From assembly GCF_001039355.2 (NCBI RefSeq), contig NW_019774602.1, forward strand, positions 148,535 through 212,534: a stretch of 64,000 bases of DNA. Reading direction: 5' to 3'. Below the pieces are notes generated by a model. That model saw only the letters and a list, made by a program, of their open reading frames with translations. It ran no database searches and was not told the origin of the DNA. Shown here piece after piece: positions 23,616 through 34,549 of the stretch. The position numbers and the translations under genes are program-made. Position 1 is the first letter of the stretch. Each line of letters begins with the position of its first letter. This DNA is from Lingula anatina. Its lineage: Eukaryota > Brachiopoda > Lingulata > Lingulida > Lingulidae.

Positions 23616-25024
23616 ATGTTTAATACTATAATCTCTGTGGTCTTCCTCTTTCAAGTTGCCTATTCACAGAGTGTTGTTCAAGTTCAGCAGGGCGATGTAA
23701 TCGGCACAACAAAAACGATTGGTAACACGACGGTGCATGCATACCTTGGGATACCCTATGCCGAGCCACCCCTAGGTGACCTACGGTTTAAGAAACCAGT
23801 ACCTAAGGCTGCTTGGAGTTCTCCACTAAATGCCACCAAGTATGGACCGATATGCCTGCAAATGAACGCCATGTTTCCTAGCTCTGAGGACTGTCTGAAA
23901 CTTAATGTTCACGTACCACAGGATAATAACACCGCCCTTAAAGCAGTCATGGTTTGGGTTCATGGCGGAGGGTTTGTCGTGGGCAGTGCCAGAGCAATGG
24001 ATCCTGTAGGTCTAGCCCTGGCAGACGTTATCACAGTTAGTGTCAACTACCGTTTGGGCATGTTTGGCTTTCTTACTATCGTGGACGAGGTAAAAGGTAA
24101 TTTCGGACTTTGGGACCAACACCTCGCTTTCAGATGGATAAATAATAACATTGCTGCCTTCGGAGGGGACCCCAACAGAATCACGATATTCGGAGAATCT
24201 GCAGGCGGTATGAGCGTGTCTTTCCATGCTATGTCTCCAATGAGTAACGGACTGTTCCATCGTGTCATAAGCCAAAGCGGGGTTGGCAGTCAATATTTTG
24301 TCCTTCGACCGAGTCCCACAATTATCACTTCTCTGAGCAAAACTTCGAATTGTAACACCACCGATTCGGCGGCTTTGCTATCTTGTCTTAAAGGTAAAAG
24401 GGCCCAAGATCTTCTTGCTGTCTCTAATACCTTTGAACAGTATTGGAGGCCAAACATGGATAACGAGTTTATAACTGGAAACGTTGAAAGCTCATCAAAC
24501 CTTCTGCCAGAACAATATGGAAACCTTGATTTTTTGATGGGAAGTAATAGTCGTGATGGTACTGTCGGAATCGCGGTGCCTTCCGAAGCTGAAAATGGTT
24601 ATACAGAGTCAACTTTCCGCAAATATGTCGACCGTATGTTAACTGGGAGATTGGACAAAGATATCATTGAAAAGGCGTTGATACAAGAATACACTGCAGA
24701 TGTCTTTAATCCAGATAACAGAACGCGCGTACAGCAAAAAATAGAAATCTCTACGGACCTCTTTTTTACAGTCCCTACCGAGTTGAACGCTCTCAAACAT
24801 GACAGAACCAACGGTACTGGTTCCACGTTCGTATATTTTCTCTCCATAAACACTTGTCACAAACTACCGCCCACGGTGTCTTGGCTGGATGGAGCTGGAC
24901 ATGCCGACGACCTAATCTACATTAATGGTCTAGTTAGTGTTTTGTGCAACGGTAGCGCCACACCTGCTGATTTTGCCCTACAGACTGCTATGATAACTTA
25001 TTGGACGAACTTTGCTAAATCTGG
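23616..25024 (+). CDS. V5: variable first exon of cluster B
   Basis: The signal peptide differs from V1-V4 (MFNTIISVVFLFQVAYSQ) and the first strand reads VQVQQGDVIGTTKTIG. From LGIPYAEPP onward the protein is close to V2/V3. The triad is complete: HGGGF, GESAG, GSNSRDG, GAGHADDL. It shares with V6 a three-residue shortening before RPNMDNEF. It ends NFAKSG with GG|GTAAGT (25025), phase 2. No C exon follows before V6, so the nearest partner in cis is C2-B at 32624. The predicted product is an extracellular esterase domain joined to the C2-B/C3-B/C4-B region. Confidence 0.86.
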
Positions 25025-25910
25025 GTAAGTTATTCAGTTAAGAATACGAGATTTTTACTGTGGTTTGCAGCAGGCTATTGACATCTGACATGGCAAAAGT
25101 AACACAGATATGTTAACAGGTGAATTTCATGCTTTGAGAGATAAATCATAGTTCCCTTTATAGCAAGTTAAGTTTCCATAAATGAATAAAGTTATTCTAA
25201 TCAATAGCGTTAAACACCCAAACCCAACATAGAGGTGCATTTCTCAAGTTCAAGCCTCAAAAAATGAAATTGAATGAATTCGATGTATTATCCAATTTTT
25301 TAAAACTTGCATGTGTATAGAACAAAAATCTACAAATGTCCCAATTTTACGACCACGCGTTTCTGTTTTGTAAGCAAATAAATTGATAACAGTTTGAAGT
25401 AAAAAAAAAAGCGTAAGAAAGAACATACGTTAACACTGAATCGCATGATACAAACACGATCATTAGTTGAGCGCTGTGGAAATTTGTGCGAGCTAAACAC
25501 TATCAGAACCCTAAGAGTCATTAATGATGGAAAAGTGATAAGAAAATACATTTAAATTGACCAGATCTAGGAAAATTACTTTCAAACTAAAGATCATTTT
25601 TCTTTACAATGTCCACGTTGATGACTCTTTCAATAGCAGTAATTGTCAGTTTTATAGAGAAATGAAAACTTTGTTACCTAAAAGTTATCTACCACTGGTC
25701 ATATTCGTCGTGAATTTAAAACTCATTGACAGTTTCAAATTTTGGGTGTATTAGTTACAATACCAACTACGCCTCGCATCCTTCGCATTCCGTAATGTAA
25801 CGTACGTTCCACAGCCATAGAAAAGATACGGGACACGAGTTCAATAAATATTGATAAGATATTTTTTTCGCTTTTTTTTCGTAAAAAGACATCAAAAGTG
25901 ATAACCTTGG

Positions 25911-26058
25911 GGGCTTCGTATCTCGAAAGGTTCGCTATGTTGCGCACGTGCGCAAGTGTCTCGATTCCATGGTCCCGTATGTCGAAATAGAATCGGTTAT
26001 GGAATTGAGACGCTTTCGCACGTGCGCAACACAGCGAACCTTTCGAGATACGGAGCCC
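25911..26058. mobile_element. palindromic MITE-like element (148 bp)
   Basis: Arms of about 60 bp are inverted complements with few mismatches: the left arm begins GGGCTTCGTATCTCGAAAGG and the right arm ends CCTTTCGAGATACGGAGCCC. Each arm contains the self-complementary TTGCGCACGTGCGCAA-type core. No coding capacity. Confidence 0.75.
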
Positions 26059-26442
26059 AGGATTTTGTTAGGAAGGATGAGAAGCAAAATGATTTTAAAA
26101 AATTAAACGACGGAGGGCATTTTACTAAAACACAATGCACACAGGCATAAAAGAATTCTTAGTTTTGCCTTGTTTTGCTCGTCATGTTTTCATTTGGAAC
26201 ATTATTTTAAAAAATATTTACCGAACAAGCTGAAGTGTAGCCTCAATTACTAAAAATATTTATTTAATATGGAAAATTTGCTTGAACCAGTCTTATTTTA
26301 TTAACACTGTGAATGACACATTCTCCATCGTCGTCGTTGAATTACCATTATTATTACATCCCTAATCTTATTTAACAATCTTATTGTTAAGGCCTGGTTA
26401 AAGTTTGTTTAAGTAATGATAGCCATCCCCAGCAGACATAGT

Positions 26443-26570
26443 CGCGTTGGATCAACGTTGAAAACAGGTTGATACGTTGAATTGCCGTTGTTCTACCTAA
26501 ATTCAACGTAAAATCAACGTTGATCCAGCCACGTCGAAACACCGTCATAATGTGACGTTGACGCAACGTT
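26443..26570. repeat. AACGTTG-rich short repeat
   Basis: The self-complementary word CAACGTTG and variants (AACGTTGAAAAC, TCAACGTAAAATCAACGTTG, CGCAACGTTG) occur at least five times in 130 bp in both orientations. This is likely a repeat-derived element. Confidence 0.55.
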
Positions 26571-27732
26571 GTAGTTTGGTCATGGACACAACCTTGCAGA
26601 CATGAATTGTAATTAAAATATCAATTGTTGAAAACGTGATACTTTGTTTATCAATACTGTAACTAACTTTATCATAATTCTGACCATTGCTGATCTCCTC
26701 CGGTACCCTTTATTGACCGTACTTTATATAGTGTGATCACACTGTCAGTCTTCCTCATGTTGCACGCTGCAGTTAAATTGTCCTTACGCCACTGCTAAAT
26801 ATTTTCTCCTATTCTGTTGTTTATATAAACCTTCTCATTTATTTTTAAGTATTATAATCTCATTACCCATTGTGCGCTCTTAGAAACGGGGGATTTAGCA
26901 ATATGCCTCATAACTATTACAGGACGCCCTTTTTTCTTATTGTTGTTAAAAAATGGACGTTAGTTTGTCGAGGTTTATTGCTTAGCTCTTAACGCGTTAT
27001 ATTTATGTGCATCTAAACGATATGTCAGTTTTTACTTGACTGATATTTCCCCTTGTCGCAAGTATGCTCTCTTACTACAGCGATCTAAAACAGGTCGTTT
27101 GTGTATCTAAAATCTGGCGGACAGGACGTTTCTCCACAGCAGCCGGACACACAGTAACTGTAAAGACATGGTTTTAGCTTGTTTGATAATGATAACAACC
27201 GCGTTTAACAATACATTGTGAGCTATAGTACCCCCTCCTATTTAAGCGTCGTACTATAATGTAAAGGCGACAAGTTATCAGACTGTCAGGCTTTTTCCCT
27301 GTCGCACATTGGTCTTCAATTATCATGTCCCCATTCTACCACATTAGTCTTACATGTAGTGTGTTATGAGAAACGGAGGATTTCTAACACAGCAAAAGAA
27401 ATGGGGGGGGGGGGGGTACAACATCAAAAGGATTTTTAAAGGAATTGCCTAATAGGTTGATGTGTTATTTGAACCAAAACGATTTCCTGAAGATCAAATT
27501 AAAAATTAATATCTATTCCAAAAAAGGTGTATATTAAAATATCAATGAGTTTGCATTTAATGTTATCCCTCCTTAAGGGCCATGTGCTGATTATAATGGC
27601 ACACCTTGATGCGAAACAGTCTATCGTTTCTTCCACCTTAGGTCCCTTATATTCAAGTACCATATTGTATTACTCATATTCAGGCCTACCCACATACCAG
27701 ACTCGGCACATAAGGATCCTGACTTACCCGGT

Positions 27733-27892
27733 ATATAGGACCACACTACCCGTTTTCAAGGTGTGTGTCAGATCGCATTTCGGAATATCATATCCCGAAC
27801 AAAGTTTGTAGGACGACCGCAGGCTCATCCTGTCGGTGTTCTGACTGATACTTCGAAATGCGATCTGACATACACCTTAAAAACGGGTAGTC
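27733..27892. mobile_element. inverted-repeat element (about 160 bp)
   Basis: The left arm ACTACCCGTTTTCAAGGTGT...GATCGCATTTCG pairs with a right arm CGAAATGCGATC...ACACCTTAAAAACGGGTAGT, with a loop of about 70 bp. No coding capacity. Confidence 0.65.
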
Positions 27893-28411
27893 CTAAATTG
27901 CTATCAGCCGAGCTCGCACAGAAGTTAATTATCCCTTTACAGCTTTTAGTAGGCGGGACAGACATTTAAACAGCTAAGCTGACAGCAATCTAGTGAGACT
28001 CCCAACAGGGATAGATCCACGACCTGACCCGTCCGTGCACTTGGATTCGACGTCTTACTCCATTTTTAATTTAACATTTATTGATGACTGACCAGCCATA
28101 AAGAGCGGCGTGTGAGAAAATGGTGCGGTGTTTTGTATCGCAACTCTGCACCGTGTATCATGCAGCCGTTGCAAGTTGTCAATGACTGGCCGAGAATTAC
28201 CCCAAGATAATGCCGACACAAAGTTCGCTTCAGAAAAGAATTTTAAGGGTATTATCGCCTTAAAGGTCCAAATGGGGATATCTTAACATGATACAAATAT
28301 GCCCGTGGCGGATTATTTAACAGCGTAGACATCCTTTAAAACAAATATTTACTACTGATATGTTAATGTTTGACAATAAGATTAAGAAATAGTTGTATTG
28401 AGGGTCAATTG

Positions 28412-28417
28412 TATAAG
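28412..28417 (+). promoter_or_regulatory. candidate TATA-like box of V6
   Basis: TATAAG lies 79 bp before the V6 ATG, in a flank nearly identical to that of V5. Confidence 0.35.
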
Positions 28418-28490
28418 AAGACACAAAGTAGTTCTCCCGACATTTTGGTAAAGTTATCCCTACCGTTACCCAAACGGGTATACCAGAAAT

Positions 28491-29902
28491 ATGTTCAATA
28501 CTATTATAATCTCTGTGGTCTTCCTCTTTCAAGTTGCCTATTCACAGAGTGTTGTTCGAGTTCAGCAGGGCGATGTGATCGGCACAACAAAAACGATTGG
28601 TAACACGACGGTGCATGCATACCTTGGGATACCCTTTGCCGAGCCACCCCTAGGTGACCTACGGTTCAAGAAACCAGTCCCTAAGGCTGCTTGGAGTTCC
28701 CCACTGAATGCAACCGAGTATGGACCGATATGCCTGCAAATGAACGCCATGTTTCCTAGCTCTGAGGACTGTCTGACACTTAATGTTCATGTACCGCAGA
28801 ATAATATCACCGCCCTTAAAGCAGTCATGGTTTGGGTTCATGGCGGAGGGTTTGTCGTGAGCAGTAGTAGAGAAGAGGACCCTATAGGTCTAGTCCTGGA
28901 AGACGTCATCAAAGTTAGTGTCAACTACCGTTTGGGCATGTTTGGCTTTCTTACTATTGGGGACGATGTAAAAGGTAATTTCGGACTTTGGGACCAACAC
29001 CTCGCTTTCAGATGGATAAAAGATAACATTGCTGCCTTCGGAGGGGACCCCAACAGAATCACGATATTCGGAGAATCTGCAGGCGGTATGAGCGTGTCTT
29101 TCCATGCTATGTCTCCAATGAGTGACGGACTGTTCCATCGTGTCATAAGCCAAAGCGGGGTTGGCAGTCAATATTTTGTCCTTCGACCGAGTCCCACAAT
29201 TATCACTTCTCTGAGCAAAACTTCGAATTGTAACACCACCGATTCGGCGACTTTGCTATCTTGTCTTAAAGGTAAAAGGGCCCAAGATCTTCTTGCTGCC
29301 TCTAATACCCTTGAACAGTATTGGAGGCCAAACATGGACAACGAGTTTATAACTGGAAACGTTGAAAGCTCATCAAACCTTCTGCCAGAACAATATGGAA
29401 ACCTTGATTTTTTGATGGGAAGTAATAGTCGTGATGGTACTGTCGGAATCGCGGTGCCTTCCGAAGCTGAAAATGGTTATACAGAGTCAACTTTCCGGAA
29501 ATATGTCGACCGTATGTTAACTGGGAGATTGGACAAAGATATCATTGAAAAGGCGTTGATACAAGAGTACACTGCAGATGTCTTTAATCCAGATAACAGA
29601 ACGCGCGTACAGCAAAAAATAGAAATCTCTACGGACCTCTTTTTTACAGTCCCTACCGAGTTGAACGCTCTCAAACATGACAGAACCAATGGTACTGGTT
29701 CCACGTTCGTATATTTTCTCTCCATAAACACTTGTCACAAACTACCGCCCACGGTGTCTTGGCTTGATGGAGCTGGACATGCCGACGACCTAATCTACAT
29801 TAATGGTCTGGTTAGTGTTTTGTGCAACGGTAGCGCCACACCTGCTGATTTTGCCCTACAGAATGCTATGATAACTTATTGGACGAACTTTGCTAAATCT
29901 GG
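28491..29902 (+). CDS. V6: variable first exon of cluster B
   Basis: The signal peptide MFNTIIISVVFLFQVAYSQ is like V5. The triad motifs are complete: HGGGF, GESAG, GSNSRDG, GAGHADDL. Differences from V5 cluster around the segment after HGGGF (SSSREEDPIGLVLEDVIKV), which faces the active-site gorge region in related esterases. The exon ends at GG|GTAAGT (29903), phase 2. It is the last V exon before C2-B, with an intron of 2.7 kb. Confidence 0.87.
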
Positions 29903-30815
29903 GTAAGTTATTCAGTTAAGAAAACGAGATTTTTACTGGGGTTTGCAGCAGGCTATGGGCATCTGACATGGAAAAAGTAACACTGATATGTTAACAGGTA
30001 AATTTCATGCTTTGAGAGATAAATCATAGTTCCCTTTATAGCAAGTTACGTTTCTTTAAATGAATAAAGTTATTCTAATCAATAGCGTTAAATCGTATAA
30101 AAGTACGGCTGGCTATCACATAAATGTATTTTTATACTTACTGTTATATTTACTCAGGTGATCTGTACATGATCACATTTTATTACCTTATATTCTCTGC
30201 TTTTCACGAGAAACAGAATAAGCAATAAGTAATAGTGCTTTGTGTTTTATAATAATCATTACGACCTTAAATGTATTAAATACCTGTAATTTTAGTTTCT
30301 CAAACCTCACCCATCGATATTTTCATTATAATACTTACATATTTAAGGCCCGTAGTCATTTGCGATATTGTGATAATGTGTATAGAGCACTACCAGGTTT
30401 TAAAATTACAACTGTTTTGTACGGGGAAATAATCATTAAACACGATACCCACTTTCGCAATAAAAATTCGCCAATACTGTAGCGTCTGATTTTTCAAATT
30501 TTTTCGCTCACCATACGTTCATCCATGTATTTCTCCGTGTACATGTATCACCCATTCACTTCAAAGTAAACAGTGTATCATAGCGCAAATAAGGAAACGT
30601 ATATGTATTTTCATGGGTATGGGCATCGTTAACTACAATGTAACCGTAAAAGAGAATGTAATATAGAATAAAAGATTCAAAACAGTTTTCATATGTCAGA
30701 AAGTAACGGGTCAAAGACTGGGGTTAAAAGCCAGTTTTAATCACTTATTATACACTTGGTTATAACCAAGGGAGCAATTCAATAGGTTTATATAAAAGCG
30801 CTATACTAGAGAATC

Positions 30816-31165
30816 AAAAACAAACTGACGGACAAAAGTAGGTGCCTGTACAATTAAGCAAATGATGGTTTCTGCATTGTTAGAAGTTTACACCCCCAAC
30901 ATGTACGCCCAGCTCTTGACCCCATCTGATCTTTTTGTTATATAATAATTATTAGCAGTCATTTTATCAGGTTCAAAAATATTGAGTAGACTTACAGTGT
31001 CGAGTTCCGATTATTAATCTGCACAGGTAACCTCCGTCCTAGATTTTCACCCTCTTTCGTCCCGCTACCTGTAACCCTAATCTATGTGAATATTATGGTT
31101 GGCATAGTCTAAGTGACATTGGCCTTTGCTTTCTTAACACCGAGCATAATTTTAAAAATAAATTG
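30816..31165 (+). repeat. conserved intron block, cluster B copy
   Basis: This aligns with 16,037-16,420. The best-kept part reads CCTAGATTTTCACCCTCTTT and on to ATGGTTGGCATAGTCT. It sits between the last V exon and C2 in both clusters, so it is either simple duplication or a shared regulatory element. Confidence 0.6.
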
Positions 31166-31699
31166 TAGAGCTAGGTTCGACGACGGCATGAACGAGGGCA
31201 TTAACCGCGCAAACATAAAACAAATTCTAAAATAATGTTACATTAGCATTTAACCAATATATCCCTTATCCTATATTTTCCCAAAATGTATTATAAATGT
31301 ATTACAAAAAAGAGCCATTTTATCAATGTTCCATGCTGTCAGAGGTTATGATGTACACTAAGTACAAACATACAAGCAAACCATGCATACAAACTGGCAG
31401 CTCACCTGTAAATTACTTGGGCAATTTACATGCTCATTATGTTATTTACAATGCAAAGACACAAATGGGATGTGGCCTGGACCATGTCCTGATTGGGATG
31501 TGGTCTGGACCACTTAGGAAGTGGACTAAATTGGGATCTGGCCTGTGATATACACGTTAGACAAGTGTTGTTTGTAGAGTTGAATGATGTACTGAGACAG
31601 AATTTCTGAACACTGGCGATCCAGGATTTTGTTCAGAAGGATGAGAAGCAAAATGATTTTAAAAAATTAAACGACGGAGGGCATTTTACTAAAACACAA

Positions 31700-32283
31700 A
31701 GGACACAGGCATGAAAGAATTCTTAGTTTTGCCTTGTTTTGCTCGTTATGTTTTCATTTGGTGTTGGGGGTGGGGGGTAGGTGCGTCAGTGGCTTCGATA
31801 TACATTATAAATAATACGAAATATGTTTTGATAGTCAAATAATATCCAACAAAACATTTTATATGTTCATACCAGTATTTCTCGTAGGAACAACCACTGA
31901 CATTAATGCATAAGGAATCTGTTGTGATACTACAAGAACATGATGATAACTATATATGTATAATACTGGTTGAGAACTTCATAATATATTCTTATACGAA
32001 TAAACTTGAAAATGGCGAAAAATTTAAGTTGCTTGTATTAACAATTTAACTCAGTTATTCATTACTTCTTTAACCATTATATCCCCGAACCAGAATGCGA
32101 TTTTTGTCAGGGCAATTTGTCTTATAAGTGTTGAAAAAAATCAATTTCCCTACTATGCATACCATGCAATGATTGATAACATACCTTTAGCATCTACATG
32201 TATTTTATTTCTTATGATTTCGCAAATAGATGTTCTCTTTTACATTCGTTTATCTAAATGAAGCACTGGCACTTTGTGTACTG
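31700..32283 (+). repeat. intronic repeat, cluster B copy
   Basis: Related to 15,189-15,812 and 16,579-17,215. Only one copy is present here, so the tandem duplication in cluster A is either newer or was lost here. Confidence 0.6.
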
Positions 32284-32623
32284 ATTAACACTTTCAGCAC
32301 TTACAGCAAAATAATACTACATCTTTCTTATCGTTTGCTACTGTTTTTTCTGCACTTCTAGAAATATATTGTCGTTTTGTCAATGAAAAACTCAATAGAT
32401 CAAATTTGCAGTGGTAAATACTTTTACTGTGGTGATATTTCCCCACAAAAACACGCCCAAAATTTGAGAGAAAATTGCTTATGTTTCTAAGGATGTTTTA
32501 GTGCATTTTTGCGTCTGATAAGATGTCTGTAAGTACCAACATAATAACCATATATTTATTAAATGGATGTTTATTTGACACTTCGAAAAAGTTACTCAGT
32601 GTATGTATTTGACTTTTTTCCAG

Positions 32624-34312
32624 GAATCCAAACCAGCCTGCCCTCGTGGCAACACAGTGGCCCAAGTACGACCATGTTCAGCGCAAATACCTCGACCTCA
32701 ATGAGAACATCACTGCCAAATCCAATCTCAAAGCACGTCGAGTTGCCTTCATGACCGATGTGCTTCAAAAGCTGGTGGAGCTTCCATCTGAGGAAGTGTG
32801 TACAGAAACGGGCGATGTCATGGATGACTTGGTTGTGGATACTTTCTACGGCAAAATCAGAGGGAAGCGTGAGGTCGTAAAAGAATGGTACTGGGAAATG
32901 TTTCTTGGCGTTCCCTATGCAGCTCCCCCCATAGGAGAACACCGTTTTCTCCCACCAATACCTCCAAAAATGTGGAAAGGCATCCGAAATGCAACGGAGT
33001 TAGGATATTCCTGTCATGGAAGAGCGAATTTCACCTCACCCTCTCCTTTAAAGTTCCACGAAGATTGTCTCACACTTAATATATATGTGCCTGCAGGAGT
33101 GCGAATGTGGAAAGACGAAAAACTTGCTGTAATGTTATTTATACACGGAGGTGGCTATGTGGTTGGATCAAGTTCAGAGTACGACGGCAGAGCACTAAGC
33201 TGGTATGGACGAGTTATTGTTGTCACCATAAACTATCGCCTCGGAATCTTTGGTTTCGCAAGCACTGGGGACCAGAATGCTCCTGGTAACGTTGGTCTGA
33301 TGGATCAGAGTCTTGCAATGCGGTGGGTAAAACAAAACATAGCCTCCTTTGGTGGTGACCCCGAAAGAATAACTATATTTGGAGAATCGGCAGGTGCTGG
33401 AAGTGTCATATACCAAATGCTTTCACCTATGAGTAAAGGGTTGTTCAAGCGAGCCATAGCGGAAAGTACATGGATGGGAGCTTGGGATTTACATTTCATC
33501 GACCCAGCAAAAAAGAATAACATAGATATGATACGGAAGTATGGCATTCATTTCAACTGCAGCTCTTCACCAGTAGACATAATAAGGTGCCTTCGTGACA
33601 TCGATGCCTCAGATATAGCTCAATATGCCTCTAAAGACTTGTTTTCTTGGCCACTCAGATTATTCACTCCAACTGTTGATCGTGAATTCATGCCCTATTC
33701 ACCATCCCAAATGTTCGATTTGCTTTTAAATAACAAAAACTTGGTTGAAGATGATGACATGGTTGACTTACTCATTGGTACAAACAATGGAGAAGGATTG
33801 AGTCAGTCTTTTGACTTGATATCAAAGATGTTTCCCAATGGTTCTCAACTGACCAATGGATTAACAGAGAAAGAGTTTGGCCAAATCATGGAAGCATATG
33901 TTACCGAAAGCGTAGGCGACAATCTTAAAATAATTCTACCCATGATCCAGAACGCTTATACCAACTGGGAATCACCAGACAATCCAATGAGTCGTGTTCG
34001 CACTCTTCAAGACTTAATAGGAGATATCTCATTTGTCGCCGGGTCAGATTTGGCTGCACATGTGCATTCTACTCTAGGTGGCAACACGTACATGTATAGC
34101 TTTGCACACGAACCTAGTTTTGGCCATCCCTCCCTCAGGCTGCTTGGGCTGTCTACTGAACCAATTTATGGTTTGGCTGGCCACGGTGATGAACTTACCT
34201 TTGTGTTTGGTAAGCCTTTATTCACTGATGTTGTTCCTAGGAATTTTTCCTCAAGAGACGTTGAAGTGTCAAGACAAATGATAGCTTACTGGTCAAACTT
34301 TGCCAGATATGG
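32624..34312 (+). CDS. C2-B: constant exon, tail of domain 1 + esterase domain 2
   Basis: Same length (1,689 bp), phase (2-2) and architecture as C2-A. It opens with NPNQPALVATQWPKYD. Motifs are HGGGY, GESAG, GTNNGEG and AGHGDEL, so the Ser-Glu-His triad is complete. By my count about 11 residues differ from C2-A in the first 300, but more than 50 differ in the last 260, with the change near residue 305. The donor is GG|GTAAGC at 34313. Confidence 0.88.
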
Positions 34313-34549
34313 GTAAGCGCTTACAATACCGGAAGAGTAGATTATACCTAAATAGTAGTGGTATTAATGAATTTTTTATGTTTAATTGTGAAGACCTTAA
34401 ATATACCTTCGAAACAAGTATGCAGAAATAATAATATAAAAAAATATTTTGTAAAGCTCTCAAATTATATATATGATGTGACTTTGATTTGCTGCTATAA
34501 TGTCATCAGTAAAACGGATTTTAAAAATATTTATGTACTTCATTTTCAG

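Larger units (their letters stand above)
25025..28490. other. interval between V5 and V6
   Basis: No coding exon recognised. It contains AATGAATAAAG 160 bp behind the V5 donor, a palindromic element (25,911-26,058), a segment at 26,073-26,190 that also occurs at 31,625-31,760 in the V6-C2 intron, an AACGTTG-rich stretch (26,443-26,570) and an inverted repeat (27,733-27,892). The last 470 bp repeat the V5 5' flank. Confidence 0.6.
29903..32623 (+). other. intron between V6 and C2-B
   Basis: A GT-AG intron. The first 170 bp match the V5 3' flank, including AATGAATAAAG 160 bp behind the donor. The block 30,816-31,165 matches 16,037-16,420 in cluster A, and 31,700-32,283 matches the A1/A2 intronic repeat. 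No coding exon is recognised; the open frame at 31297-31548 has no features of interest. Confidence 0.7.
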
